This document shows, piece after piece, positions 35,122 to 43,587 of a stretch of DNA of 64,000 nucleotides. Position numbers and translations under genes: made by a program. The stretch's first letter is position 1; the number at the start of each line of letters is the position of its first letter. Source of the stretch: Chitinophagales bacterium (GTDB lineage Bacteria; Bacteroidota; Bacteroidia; Chitinophagales; Chitinophagaceae); NCBI GenBank assembly GCA_021323755.1, contig JAJPKJ010000020.1, forward strand, positions 1-64,000, read 5' to 3'. The notes beneath the pieces are model-generated. The model ran no database searches, was not told the origin of the DNA, and saw only the letters and a list, made by a program, of their open reading frames with translations.

Positions 35122-35595
35122 ATGAGTGGCATAACCTATTTGACAAAGGATGCGTACGAACATTTAAAAGCAGAATTACAAAAGCTCAAAACCGTTGATC
35201 GCCCGGCCGCATCGCGAGCAATTGCAGAAGCGCGCGAAAAAGGTGATCTGCGCGAGAACGCAGAATATGATGCTGCCAAAGAAACCCAAGGGCTTTTGGA
35301 AGCAAAGATTCAAAAGTTTGAAAGCGACATGGCAAACGTTCGCATCATCGACGAAGAAAATATCGATACAAGCAAGGTATCCATATTAACAAAAGTGACT
35401 GTTACCAATTTGAATTTAAAAAGACAGGTCACCTATCATTTGGTCTCTGAAAAGGAAGCTGATTTAAAATCCGGAAAAATTTCGGTAACCTCACCCATCG
35501 GAAAAGGCTTATTGGGTAAGAAGATCGGCGAAACCGCCGAAGTAACGGCTCCCGCCGGAGTAATAAAATTCAAGATCGAAAACATCACAGTTTAA
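35122..35595 (+). CDS. greA: transcription elongation factor GreA
   Basis: 157 residues, standard GreA length, from the ATG preceded by AGGAGG. The N-terminal coiled coil carries the acidic tip AREKGDLRENAEYDAAKE (residues 34-51), with the Asp/Glu pair that stimulates transcript cleavage by backtracked RNA polymerase. The C-terminal FKBP-like domain ends with SPIGKGLLGKKIGETAEVTAP. It acts in the RNA polymerase secondary channel. The leader contains a terminator hairpin, so expression is probably controlled after initiation; autoregulation by GreA is an inference. Convergent with rpiA. Confidence 0.97.
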   Translation: MSGITYLTKDAYEHLKAELQKLKTVDRPAASRAIAEAREKGDLRENAEYDAAKETQGLLEAKIQKFESDMANVRIIDEENIDTSKVSILTKVTVTNLNLKRQVTYHLVSEKEADLKSGKISVTSPIGKGLLGKKIGETAEVTAPAGVIKFKIENITV

Positions 35596-35619
35596 ATAGC
35601 TTGGAATAAGCCAGGCTAT
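35596..35619. terminator. hairpin between convergent greA and rpiA
   Basis: ATAGCTTGG / CCAGGCTAT with a 6-base loop, one G-U pair, filling the 25-base gap. There is no T-run on either side, so termination strength is doubtful. Confidence 0.4.
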
Positions 35620-35620
35620 A

Positions 35621-36310
35621 TCATTTGAATTTTATCTCTTCAACCCTTCCATCTCCATAAGCAATGATGGCTTTTGTGGTCATGTTGATGAACAATCCAG
35701 TTTCAACAACTCCGGGAATAAGATGCAAATTTTCATTGAGCAAAAACGCGTCCTCAATTTTTTCGCAATAGCAATCAAGAATATAATGCTGATGATCGGT
35801 AATAAAAATTTTACCCTCTTTTTCCCGCAATTTTATCTCTTTACAAACACCTGATTGCAGTATTTTTTTCCAAACCTGTTTGTATCCAAAAGAGATCACT
35901 TCAACCGGCAAAGGAAATTTACCCAGTTGCTTCACCAGTTTTGTGTAATCTGCGATAATGATCAGCTCCTTTGAGGCACTGGCAACAATTTTTTCCTGCA
36001 ATAAGGCGCCGCCGCCGCCCTTGATCAATTGTCCTTTGGGGTCAATTTCATCGGCGCCGTCAATGGTTAACGATAATTGGTCAACTTTATCTAAGTCACT
36101 GACCGTTATGCCTGCCTCTTTTGCCAGTTGTGCTGATTGTGCCGAGGTGGGCACAACGGTAATATTCAACCCTTGTTTCGTTCGTTCGCCCAATTCCTGT
36201 ATCAGCCAATAAACTGTGCTCCCTGTTCCCAAACCAATTGTTGCTCCTTGCTTTACAAAATCAGCGGCATTTGCACCAGCCCTTTTTTTTATTTCTTCGC
36301 TAGATAACAT
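35621..36310 (-). CDS. rpiA: ribose-5-phosphate isomerase A
   Basis: 229 residues. It interconverts ribose-5-phosphate and ribulose-5-phosphate in the pentose phosphate pathway. Signatures: IGLGTGSTVYWLIQEL near residue 25 (phosphate site), LTIDGADEIDPKGQLIKGGGGALLQEKIVA (seen across residues 82-112, catalytic Asp and Glu), ADYTKLVKQLGKFPLPVEV, and the C-terminal GVVETGLFINM. The gene lies 9 bases downstream of the frameshifted cbpM on the same strand, so it may share that transcript. Confidence 0.97.
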   Translation of the reverse strand: MLSSEEIKKRAGANAADFVKQGATIGLGTGSTVYWLIQELGERTKQGLNITVVPTSAQSAQLAKEAGITVSDLDKVDQLSLTIDGADEIDPKGQLIKGGGGALLQEKIVASASKELIIIADYTKLVKQLGKFPLPVEVISFGYKQVWKKILQSGVCKEIKLREKEGKIFITDHQHYILDCYCEKIEDAFLLNENLHLIPGVVETGLFINMTTKAIIAYGDGRVEEIKFK

Positions 36311-36319
36311 TTACAATTT

Positions 36320-36630
36320 TTATTTAAGATCATTTTCAAAATGTTCATAAAAAACCAACCGGTTCTTTAACTGAAGAATTTCTTGTTGCAGATGCTCCAT
36401 CCTTTGTAACAGGTGTGAAACCACATCAAGATTTTGAGCGTCTATCTCAAGCTCCTGGTGCAAGCGGATGAGTTTTTCCAATTGGCCCAACTGTTCAAAA
36501 GGCAAATATGTTTTTTGCTCAACAATGGTGGTTTCGATCAACCCATTCTCTCAAGCAATTGAATAAATTGAATATCCAAATGATGATAACTGCAAAATTC
36601 TGTGACTGAAATGAGGCTTTCATTTTCCAT
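36320..36630 (-). pseudogene. cbpM: cbpM-like chaperone modulator, frameshifted
   Basis: CbpM regulates the DnaJ-like protein CbpA. An ATG at 36630 opens a 30-residue frame, MENESLISVTEFCSYHHLDI and on to LLERMG, ending in TGA at 36540-36538. The protein continues in another frame from 36541 as LIETTIVEQKTYLPFEQLGQ through the helical LEIDAQNLDVVSHLLQRMEH region. Restoring one T (GGTTG to GGTTTG) would give about 103 residues, the normal family length. It follows the equally frameshifted cbpA by 9 bases. It could be a true pseudogene, a sequence error, or two coupled frames (TTG overlaps the TGA). No canonical slippery heptamer is present. Confidence 0.75.
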
Positions 36631-36639
36631 AAAATATTT

Positions 36640-37529
36640 TTACATCGTTGACAATTTTTTGAACAGTTCCTTTTGTTCGTTAGTAAGATTTGTTGGTAAT
36701 TTAATATTCCACTTAATATACAAATCACCAAACTCGCCCTCTTTTTTATATACCGGAAACCCTTTTGTCTTAAGTCGGATACTGCTACCATTCTGTATTT
36801 CAGGTTTCACCGTTATTTTCACAGTACCGTTTATGGTATCGATTGTCTTTTCTCCGCCAAGCAAAGCGGTATATAGGTCAATATCTTCATTAATATAAAT
36901 ATCGTTCCCTTTTCGGTGATATCTTTTGTCATCGGGGATTATAAATGTAATGTACAGATCACCGTTAGGTCCACCATTAATGCCAGCAGAGCCATATCCG
37001 CTCAATTTTATTTTTTGTCCATTTTCCACACCGGCAGGAATGGTAATGCGCACATTTTTTCCGTCAACAGTCAGCGTTTGCTTATGTGTAGTGTAAGCAT
37101 CTTTTAAATGAAGATGCAATTCCGCATTATAATCATTACCCCGAAATTTTGTTTGCCGGCCTCCACTGCCTTCGGCATGCTGACCAAACATTGCAGAGAA
37201 GAAATCAGAAAAATCCGTGTCATTAAAATTGCCGGAAAAATTATAGCCGCTGTCGCCTTGCGTTTGCTGATGCCGTTGTTGCTTTGCTTGTTCGAACTGT
37301 TCTGCATGCTGCCAGTCTTTCCCGTATTGATCGTATTTTTTTCTTTTTTCAGGATCGCTCAATACTTCATTTGCCTCGTTTATTTGTTGAAATTTTTTAT
37401 TGGCTTCTTTATCATTTGGATTAAGGTCGGGATGATGTTTGCGCGCAAGTTTGCGGTATGCTTTCTGATCTCCTCTTCAGACGCATTTTTGTTTATTCCC
37501 AATATTTTGTAGTAGTCAATAAATTCCAT
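36640..37529 (-). pseudogene. cbpA: cbpA-like DnaJ-class co-chaperone, frameshifted in the J domain
   Basis: The ATG at 37529 opens [20 protein letters not shown], a J-domain start. After EEIRK (near 37461-37464) the frame is lost; the next frame reads [20 protein letters not shown] with the essential HPD, and continues through [17 protein letters not shown], a linker and the two DnaJ C-terminal substrate-binding domains ([10 protein letters not shown]...[19 protein letters not shown]). There is no Cys-rich zinc domain, as in CbpA. Restoring one A (AGAAAGCA to AGAAAAGCA) repairs the gene to about 297 residues. Without it, a J-less fragment of up to 240 residues could still be made from an internal start. 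Confidence 0.8.
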
Positions 37530-37577
37530 GAATCAGCTATTGTTATGCCTAAGACATCAATATCTTACGCGATTTTG

Positions 37578-37640
37578 CACGAATTACGCGAATTTAGAGA
37601 AGAGCTTTGTATTTATTCGTGTAATTGGCTGAAATTCGTG
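37578..37640. repeat. degenerate AATTCGTG repeats in a divergent intergenic region
   Basis: CACGAATT at 37578-37585 (followed by ACGCGAATTT), ATTCGTG at 37615-37621 and AAATTCGTG at 37632-37640: copies in both orientations between the cbpA start and the HIT gene. May be an operator set or a genome-wide intergenic repeat. Confidence 0.4.
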
Positions 37641-37673
37641 TTTTATTTTTTTATCCTTTTAATTATTGCGATC

Positions 37674-38066
37674 ATGACCATTTTTTCAAAAATAATCGCC
37701 GGTGAAATTCCAGCTTATAAAATCGCAGAAGATGAAAATTTTTTTGCGTTCCTGGATATTTTTCCGCTTCGGGAAGGACATACATTAATAGTTCCAAAAA
37801 CGGAAACAGATAAATTTTTTGACTTGCCTGATGATTATTTGAGCAAATTATTACTGTTCGCAAAACCGATAGCCCATGCCATAGAAAAATCATTTCCCTG
37901 CAATCGCTGCGGATTATCTGTTGTTGGATTGGAGGTTCCGCATGCCCATCTGCATTTGATTCCCATTGACAGCGCAGATGATCTGAATTTTACGCGAGGG
38001 AAAATAAAAGTAAGCCCGGAGCAGTTAAGAACTGCGCAGGAAAGAATCATTACAAATCTGAAATAG
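37674..38066 (+). CDS. HIT family nucleotide hydrolase/transferase
   Basis: 130 residues from the ATG at 37674; the upstream in-frame extension crosses the intergenic repeats. N-terminal IFSKIIAGEIPAYKIAEDE is typical of HINT-type proteins, and the histidine triad is HAHLHLIP near residue 99. HIT proteins hydrolyse AMP-lysine or dinucleoside polyphosphates, usually as cytoplasmic dimers; the physiological substrate is not predictable. In many Bacteroidota this gene follows greA; here rpiA and cbpMA separate them. Confidence 0.93.
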   Translation: MTIFSKIIAGEIPAYKIAEDENFFAFLDIFPLREGHTLIVPKTETDKFFDLPDDYLSKLLLFAKPIAHAIEKSFPCNRCGLSVVGLEVPHAHLHLIPIDSADDLNFTRGKIKVSPEQLRTAQERIITNLK

Positions 38067-38087
38067 TTTCAAATCCTTCTTATTCAC

Positions 38088-38657
38088 TTATCTCTTGCGG
38101 TTCACCCTGGCCGGATTTTTTTTAATAAAATCCTCCCAGCCATTTATTTTTTTTGCGGGCGAATTACCCAATCCATTATTTTGAAAGTGATGACATACTG
38201 CGACTGCAAGCGCGTCAGAAGCATCGTAATGTTTTATTTCCTTTTTAAAAAGCAGGATATGCTGCAGCATTTTCCAAACCTGTTCTTTATCAGCGTTGCC
38301 ATTTCCCGTAATGGATTGCTTTATTTTTCTTGGAGAATATTCGGTCACGGTTAAACCCGCCTGTATGGCTGAAGCGATCGCTACCCCCTGCGCCCGACCA
38401 AGCTTTAGCATACTCTGCACATTTTTGCCAAAGAATGGAGCTTCGATAGCAAAATCCTGGGGCTGAAATTCTTCGATCAGCTCTTTTACTTTTTTATGAA
38501 TGAGATGCAATTTCTCATGCGGATCTTTTTTGGAGGCCAACTTCAGCACGCCCATTTCCAGCAACATTGGTTTTCCGTTTTGTATTTCGATAATGCTGAA
38601 ACCCATCATCAATGTGCCTGGATCTATGCCTAAAATTATTTTGGAATGCTTTTGCAA
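38088..38657 (-). CDS. ruvC: crossover junction endodeoxyribonuclease RuvC
   Basis: About 189 residues from a TTG at 38657, the nearest start before the conserved IILGIDPGT; no ATG is available and the ORF could extend to 38714. It resolves Holliday junctions with RuvAB. Catalytic acidic residues are visible as Asp in GIDPG, Glu in AIEAPFF, and the Asp pair in HYDASDALAVAVCHH. The basic C-terminus (NPARVNRKR) fits DNA binding. Divergent from the flippase-like gene with only about 22 bases between the chosen starts. Confidence 0.93.
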   Translation of the reverse strand: MQKHSKIILGIDPGTLMMGFSIIEIQNGKPMLLEMGVLKLASKKDPHEKLHLIHKKVKELIEEFQPQDFAIEAPFFGKNVQSMLKLGRAQGVAIASAIQAGLTVTEYSPRKIKQSITGNGNADKEQVWKMLQHILLFKKEIKHYDASDALAVAVCHHFQNNGLGNSPAKKINGWEDFIKKNPARVNRKR

Positions 38658-38666
38658 CAGGAGATT

Positions 38667-38674
38667 TATTTTTG
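38667..38674 (+). promoter_or_regulatory. -7 element before the flippase-like gene
   Basis: TATTTTTG, exact TAnnTTTG, with TTTTG at 38639-38643 (23-base gap). It lies five bases before the GTG at 38680, so a transcript would be leaderless. Confidence 0.35.
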
Positions 38675-38679
38675 ATGCG

Positions 38680-39681
38680 GTGATCGTAAACAAAAATATC
38701 AAATTAATAGTCAACTATTTGCTCGGACCAATAGTATTCCTGCTATTAATCTATTCTATTTATCACCAAATTGTAAGGCAACACAACTGGCAACAATCCC
38801 TGCAACAAATAAGATCAGCCATTGCAGGCGCCGCTCAATGGAAAATAGGACTTGTTTTTCTATTCATGTTTTTTAATTGGGGATTAGAAGCCAGAAAATG
38901 GCAATTGGTCATTCGCTCGGTGCAGCGAATCAATTTTACCAGGGCTTTCAAAGCAACGTTAACCGGCATTACGATGGCTTCTTTTACTCCAAACCGCACC
39001 GGCGATTATTTTGGACGAATGTTGTATATAGAAGAAGGCAAACGCGCCCAATCAGTTTCACTGACCATAATGTGCAGTTTTGCGCAACTAATAATAACAT
39101 TGATAACCGGATGCGCGGGCATTATCTATCTAAAATGGTATTTGCATGCGCATCAGCCTGCAGAACAAAATATTTTTCATTTCTGGCTGAATATACTGCT
39201 CACAGGCACAGCGCTGATGCTGGTGATTTTTTTATTTGTTTTTTTCAAACTGTCGTGGTTGGTCAAATTGCTTAAAAACAACCGGTTTGCAGGAAAATTA
39301 TTTTCCTATCTAAAAGTTTTAGAAGATTTTAACGCAACCTTCCTGCTACATATTTTGTCTTTATCGTTACTTAGGTATATTGTTTTTGTGATTCAATATT
39401 ATCTGATGTTTTCCGTTTTTGGATTATCATTGTCCTTAGTGGAAACATTTGCTGGCATGAGTGTAGTATTTTTGGTGATAACGATCGTACCTACTTTCAC
39501 TTTTCTAACGGAGCTGGGTGTACGATGGGAAGCAAGCATTCAGATCATGGAATTGTTTGGCGTAGGTACAGTTGGCATATTTGCGGCGAGTTTCGGAATT
39601 TGGTTTATTAATTTAATAATTCCTGCATTGATTGGCAGTTTATTAATTTTAGGCATTAAACTTTTTAGAATCAAACCATAG
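38680..39681 (+). CDS. lysylphosphatidylglycerol synthase-like membrane protein (UPF0104/flippase type)
   Basis: 333 residues if the GTG at 38680 is the start; this removes an overlap with ruvC and begins just before the first helix (LLGPIVFLLLIYSIYHQI). About eight membrane helices are visible, with the family motif TPNRTGDYFGRMLYI near residue 110 and the AFKATLTGITMASF segment before it. Related to the flippase half of MprF and to AglD-type proteins, without any aminoacyl-transfer domain. Presumed role: moving or scrambling a lipid or lipid-linked compound in the inner membrane. The next gene starts at the base after its stop. Confidence 0.85.
   Translation: MIVNKNIKLIVNYLLGPIVFLLLIYSIYHQIVRQHNWQQSLQQIRSAIAGAAQWKIGLVFLFMFFNWGLEARKWQLVIRSVQRINFTRAFKATLTGITMASFTPNRTGDYFGRMLYIEEGKRAQSVSLTIMCSFAQLIITLITGCAGIIYLKWYLHAHQPAEQNIFHFWLNILLTGTALMLVIFLFVFFKLSWLVKLLKNNRFAGKLFSYLKVLEDFNATFLLHILSLSLLRYIVFVIQYYLMFSVFGLSLSLVETFAGMSVVFLVITIVPTFTFLTELGVRWEASIQIMELFGVGTVGIFAASFGIWFINLIIPALIGSLLILGIKLFRIKP
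38691..38698 (-). promoter_or_regulatory. -7 element before ruvC
   Basis: Minus strand TATTTTTG, exact match, 33 bases before the ruvC TTG. It lies within the start of the divergent gene; no good -33 seen. Confidence 0.33.
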
Positions 39682-40476
39682 ATGAAAATATTTACAACAG
39701 CGTTTATTCTATTGTCATCTGTTTTGTCGCTCCCGCTGCGCATCGAGGAAGATCCGTGCATTACGCACAATTATGCTTTTCTGGCAGGCGAATCCATTAC
39801 CTATAAAGTTTACTACAAATTGGCCGGAGTCTATGTTGGTGCGGGTGAAGCCGTTTTTACATCCGCCCTCGATCAAATAAATGGCAAACCGGTTTATCAT
39901 GTTGTTGGCGATGGGAAAACCTACAGTTTCTATGACAATTTTTTTAAGGTAAGAGACAAGTATGAATCTTATATTGACACCCTTTCTTTGCAGCCATATA
40001 AATTTATCCGCAACGTAAATGAAGGAGGCCATAAAACTTACGAAAACGTAACGTTTAACAAAATCACCAATACGGCACTCACCAATCAGGGCGTTTTTAA
40101 AGTTCCCCAATGTGTGCAGGATGTGATGAGCTCCATGTATTATGCGCGCAATGTAGATTTCAGCCATTTGAAACCCGGAGACAAGATCCCTTTTTCCATG
40201 TTTCTCGATAATGAAGTCCATGAACTATACATCCGTTATTTGGGAAAGGAAACCGTAAAAACAAAATATGGAAAATTCAGGGCGATAAAATTCAAACCAT
40301 TATTGCTCAAAGGCACCATATTCGAAGGTGGCGAGAAGATGACGGTTTGGGTTAGTGATGATGCCAATCATATCCCGGTTCGTGTAGAAAGCCCCATAGC
40401 CGTGGGAAGCGTTATTGTTGATATGATTGATTTCCGCAATCGTCGTCATCCGCTAAGTTCATTGACGGATTTATGA
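39682..40476 (+). CDS. DUF3108 domain protein, exported
   Basis: 264 residues. Signal peptide MKIFTTAFILLSSVLSLPLR; the mature part opens with LAGESITYKVYYKLAGVYVGAGEA, the DUF3108 signature, and includes VQDVMSSMYYARNVDF and a C-terminal MTVWVSDDANHIPVRVESPIAVG. The fold resembles lipid-binding periplasmic proteins of the LolA/LolB type (inference). Its start abuts the stop of the flippase-like gene, so the two are very likely one operon acting on an envelope lipid. Confidence 0.87.
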   Translation: MKIFTTAFILLSSVLSLPLRIEEDPCITHNYAFLAGESITYKVYYKLAGVYVGAGEAVFTSALDQINGKPVYHVVGDGKTYSFYDNFFKVRDKYESYIDTLSLQPYKFIRNVNEGGHKTYENVTFNKITNTALTNQGVFKVPQCVQDVMSSMYYARNVDFSHLKPGDKIPFSMFLDNEVHELYIRYLGKETVKTKYGKFRAIKFKPLLLKGTIFEGGEKMTVWVSDDANHIPVRVESPIAVGSVIVDMIDFRNRRHPLSSLTDL

Positions 40477-40518
40477 TTGGAGATATGTCCCAATCCACCC
40501 TATACTTCAAATTATCCT

Positions 40519-41397
40519 TCATACTTCACTAAGCTTAAACATCTCGGCATTTCTTATCCCTTTGTCTGTTTGTTGAAGAGTACAACATTCATAAATTGGA
40601 TCGTGTTCAAAAAAAAGAATGTAGTTATTCTTAACAGCTTCAGCTAAAAAAGATTTTTTTTCACGCAAAGTGGTTAGCGGAAACATATCATAGGCCATTA
40701 TATAAGGCAATGGAATATGACCGATGGATGGGAGAAGATCGGCCATATAGACAATTGTTTTTTCTTTATACAAAATTTGTGGAAGCATCATGGCTTCAGT
40801 GTGACCATTTACGAAGCGGATAGAAAGCGCCTCAATGATATTGGATGTTGCTTGACCGGTGAGCGCTGATTCCCGATTTGCACCTGACGATTCGCCACTC
40901 ACCATTTTCAGTTGCCCGCTTTCTTGAATGGGTAAAATATTTTCTTTTAAAAAGCTGGCTTTCTCTCTGTCATTGGGTTCGGTCGCCCATTTCCAGTGCT
41001 GTTCATTGCTCCAGTATCTTGCGTTTTTAAATGCCGGAATTAATTTATCCCCTTTGCGGATAATGCTTCCGCCACAATGATCAAAATGTAAATGCGTTAA
41101 GAAAACATCAGTAATATCATCAGGATGGAAGCCATATTTTGCCAGTGAAGAATTCAATGTATCATCCCCATACAAATAATAATGGCTTAAAAATCGCGCG
41201 TCCTGCTTATCTCCTATTCCATTATCAATTAAAATAAGATTCTTTCCATCCTCAATCAACAGGCAACGCATTGCCCAACCGCATAAATTATTTTCATCCG
41301 CAGGATTAAGTTTTTGCCAAATGGATTTTGGGACGACGCCAAACATTGCGCCGCCATCCAGTTTAAAAAATCCGGTTTCGATCGTATATAATTTCAT
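40519..41397 (-). CDS. MBL-fold metallo-hydrolase
   Basis: 292 residues. Metallo-beta-lactamase fold with the metal motif THLHFDHCGG (HxHxDH) near residue 115, further ligands in RFVNGHTEAMM near 212 and a late Asp/His (MADLLPS, FFEHD). The N-terminal IETGFFKLDGGAMFGVVPK resembles lactonase/hydrolase members rather than beta-lactamases. No signal peptide, so cytoplasmic. The start overlaps the MFS stop by 4 bases, pointing to an operon with uppP and the MFS gene. Substrate unknown. Confidence 0.88.
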   Translation of the reverse strand: MKLYTIETGFFKLDGGAMFGVVPKSIWQKLNPADENNLCGWAMRCLLIEDGKNLILIDNGIGDKQDARFLSHYYLYGDDTLNSSLAKYGFHPDDITDVFLTHLHFDHCGGSIIRKGDKLIPAFKNARYWSNEQHWKWATEPNDREKASFLKENILPIQESGQLKMVSGESSGANRESALTGQATSNIIEALSIRFVNGHTEAMMLPQILYKEKTIVYMADLLPSIGHIPLPYIMAYDMFPLTTLREKKSFLAEAVKNNYILFFEHDPIYECCTLQQTDKGIRNAEMFKLSEV

Positions 41398-42674
41398 GCG
41401 ATTACCATTTTATTTTTCATGCGCACAAACATCAGCAAAACAAAGCCGACAATAAAATAGGTCATTAATGCAAGAACGGAATTGCGCATGCCATTTGAGA
41501 TTTCAGATACAAATCCGAACGATAAGGTTCCAAGAACTGTTCCGATCTTATCGCATACATCATAAAAGCTAAAATAAGAAGCCGTGTCTTTTGTTTCGGG
41601 CAAGAGCTTTGAATATGTCGAACGGGACATGGATTGAATTCCCCCCATTACCAAACCAACACAAAAAGCAAGTATATAAAATTGCATTGGCGTTGTGGTG
41701 ATATAGGCAAAAATGCAAATGCCGATCCATCCGATGATGGCAACGGCAAGCGTGAAAATATTATTGGTCTTTTTAGAAAGAATTGAAAAAAGATAAGCTC
41801 CGAAAATGGCCACCAATTGAATGATCAGGATGGTTGCGATCAATTCGGTGGATTTCATTTTTATTTCATCGGCAGCAAAATAAGTCGCCATATACATTAC
41901 CGTCTGCACCCCCATGTTATAAAAGAAAAAGCTGGCAAGATATCTTTTCAGCAAAGGATAATGACTTAACTGATTCCATACTTTTTTTAATTCATAAAAA
42001 CCATTTACGAAAATGCTGTGTTCGGGATGTTGCTCGGAAGCTTTCGATGGTGGCAACACATTAAAAGTCACTTGTGCGAAGCCAGCCCACCATAGACCAA
42101 CGGAAACAAAGGAAAACCGCGCCGGCCATGATCCCCAGCCGAGGTTCAGATTATCATTGAGAATGATGACGACAAGACATAATACCATTAATATCACGCT
42201 GCCGATATAACCCAATGCATACCCTTTGGCACTTACCCGATCCTGATCTTCTTCGGCTGCAATCTCCGGCAGATAAGCATTATAAAACACGATGCTTCCG
42301 CAATAACCAATAGCAGCTATAATGGACAGCAATAATCCGAAGCCAATATTTTCTTTTGTAAAAAAGATCATAGAGATACACGCAATACAACCCAGGTAAC
42401 AAAAAAATTTCATGAATGCCTTTTTGTTTCCTTTATAATCTGCGATGGAAGAAAGTATCGGAGATAAGATAGCAATGATCAAAAAGGAAATGGAAATAGC
42501 ATATGAAGCGAGTGCATTTCTCTCAATGGCCCTTCCAAACATGATGACCTGTTTGGGCGCGATAGAAGTGTAATATGCAGGGAAAACAGTGGATGCAATG
42601 ACCAGACTGTATGTGCTGTTTGCCCAATCGTACATTGCCCAACCGTTAATGACTTTTTTAGAAGCTGTTTGCAT
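41394..42674 (-). CDS. MFS transporter (UMF1/Atg22-like)
   Basis: 426 residues with about 12 membrane helices. The N-terminal INGWAMYDWANSTYSLVIASTVFPAYYTSI is the signature of the UMF1 family related to yeast vacuolar Atg22; later motifs are YNAYLPEIAAEEDQDRVSAKGYALGYIGSV (split over residues 130-160) and GGIQSMSRSTYSKLLPE. Probably exports or imports a small metabolite such as amino acids; the substrate is unproven. Follows uppP by 50 bases and overlaps the MBL gene. Confidence 0.88.
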   Translation of the reverse strand: MQTASKKVINGWAMYDWANSTYSLVIASTVFPAYYTSIAPKQVIMFGRAIERNALASYAISISFLIIAILSPILSSIADYKGNKKAFMKFFCYLGCIACISMIFFTKENIGFGLLLSIIAAIGYCGSIVFYNAYLPEIAAEEDQDRVSAKGYALGYIGSVILMVLCLVVIILNDNLNLGWGSWPARFSFVSVGLWWAGFAQVTFNVLPPSKASEQHPEHSIFVNGFYELKKVWNQLSHYPLLKRYLASFFFYNMGVQTVMYMATYFAADEIKMKSTELIATILIIQLVAIFGAYLFSILSKKTNNIFTLAVAIIGWIGICIFAYITTTPMQFYILAFCVGLVMGGIQSMSRSTYSKLLPETKDTASYFSFYDVCDKIGTVLGTLSFGFVSEISNGMRNSVLALMTYFIVGFVLLMFVRMKNKMVIA

Positions 42675-42724
42675 CTGATCAAATAAGAATGAAAAATTTA
42701 TAATGGCCTACCTGTAGCATAATA

Positions 42725-43522
42725 TCATTGTATGACCCCTTTCCAAATCAACAATAACAAAACAATTCCGGCTACAATTCTATAGTATCCGAATAATTTG
42801 AATCCATGCTTTTGTAAAAAGCCGATGAAAAATTTTATGGCGATCATCGCAATAACAAATGCCACGATATTGCCAAGAAGCAGTGCATGAATATTAGCAT
42901 GATTGTGCAATAAATCCGGGTTGTCTTTGTAAGCCTTGTATAGTTTGTATCCCGTTGCGGCAAACATGGTCGGCACAGCAAGAAAAAACGAAAATTCAGC
43001 AGCAAGTTTGCGCGTGAGTTTTTGTTGCATGCCGCCAACGATGGAAGCGCCGCTGCGGCTTACTCCCGGAATCATCGCCAGGCATTGCCAGATGCCGATG
43101 ATAAATGCTCGGGGTGCCTTGATCTGAGACTCATGTTCAATGATCGGTTTTGAAAAAAGATTGTCCACAAAAAGTAAAATAACACCTCCAACCAATAAGC
43201 TGATGGCAACCGTTAAAGGACTTTCCAGCAATTCATCAATTTTTTTAGATAATAAAAACCCAAGAATGATGGCGGGTATAACGCCAATGATCAGCTTAAC
43301 ATAGAATTGCCAGCGACTGAAATCGAAAAACTTTTTCCAATAAAGAACAACTACGGCCAGGATGGCTCCGAGCTGCACCGCCACTTCAAAGAGTTTGGTG
43401 AATTCATCTTTTTCAATGCCCATAAAACTGCTGGTGATGATAAGATGGCCGGTTGATGAAATGGGAAGAAATTCTGTCAATCCTTCTACTATAGCCAGAA
43501 TGATCGTTTGAATGCTGTTCAT
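42725..43522 (-). CDS. uppP: undecaprenyl-diphosphatase
   Basis: 265 residues (also called BacA). It recycles undecaprenyl diphosphate to the monophosphate carrier for peptidoglycan and other polymers, in the inner membrane. Conserved motifs: [16 protein letters not shown] near residues 13-28 and [13 protein letters not shown] near 153, with about eight helices. Upstream on the same strand lie DUF3098 and ftsX, the order usual in Bacteroidota, but a strong terminator at 43587-43620 separates them here. Confidence 0.96.
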   Translation of the reverse strand: MNSIQTIILAIVEGLTEFLPISSTGHLIITSSFMGIEKDEFTKLFEVAVQLGAILAVVVLYWKKFFDFSRWQFYVKLIIGVIPAIILGFLLSKKIDELLESPLTVAISLLVGGVILLFVDNLFSKPIIEHESQIKAPRAFIIGIWQCLAMIPGVSRSGASIVGGMQQKLTRKLAAEFSFFLAVPTMFAATGYKLYKAYKDNPDLLHNHANIHALLLGNIVAFVIAMIAIKFFIGFLQKHGFKLFGYYRIVAGIVLLLLIWKGVIQ

Positions 43523-43587
43523 TCAGTTTTGGTTTGGTTAATGCGTAAAAATAATGATAATAAGGTGAAAGGCGCTGAGTTTATGAC

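Noticed and set aside
36500-36560. Programmed -1 frameshift in cbpM (and cbpA)
   Set aside because: The junctions GGGTTGA and AGAAAGCAT are not X-XXY-YYZ slippery heptamers and no strong downstream hairpin is seen; a plain deletion is simpler.
39715-40221. 168-residue antisense frame within the DUF3108 gene
   Set aside because: The sense strand has a signal peptide and clear DUF3108 motifs; the antisense product has no recognisable features.
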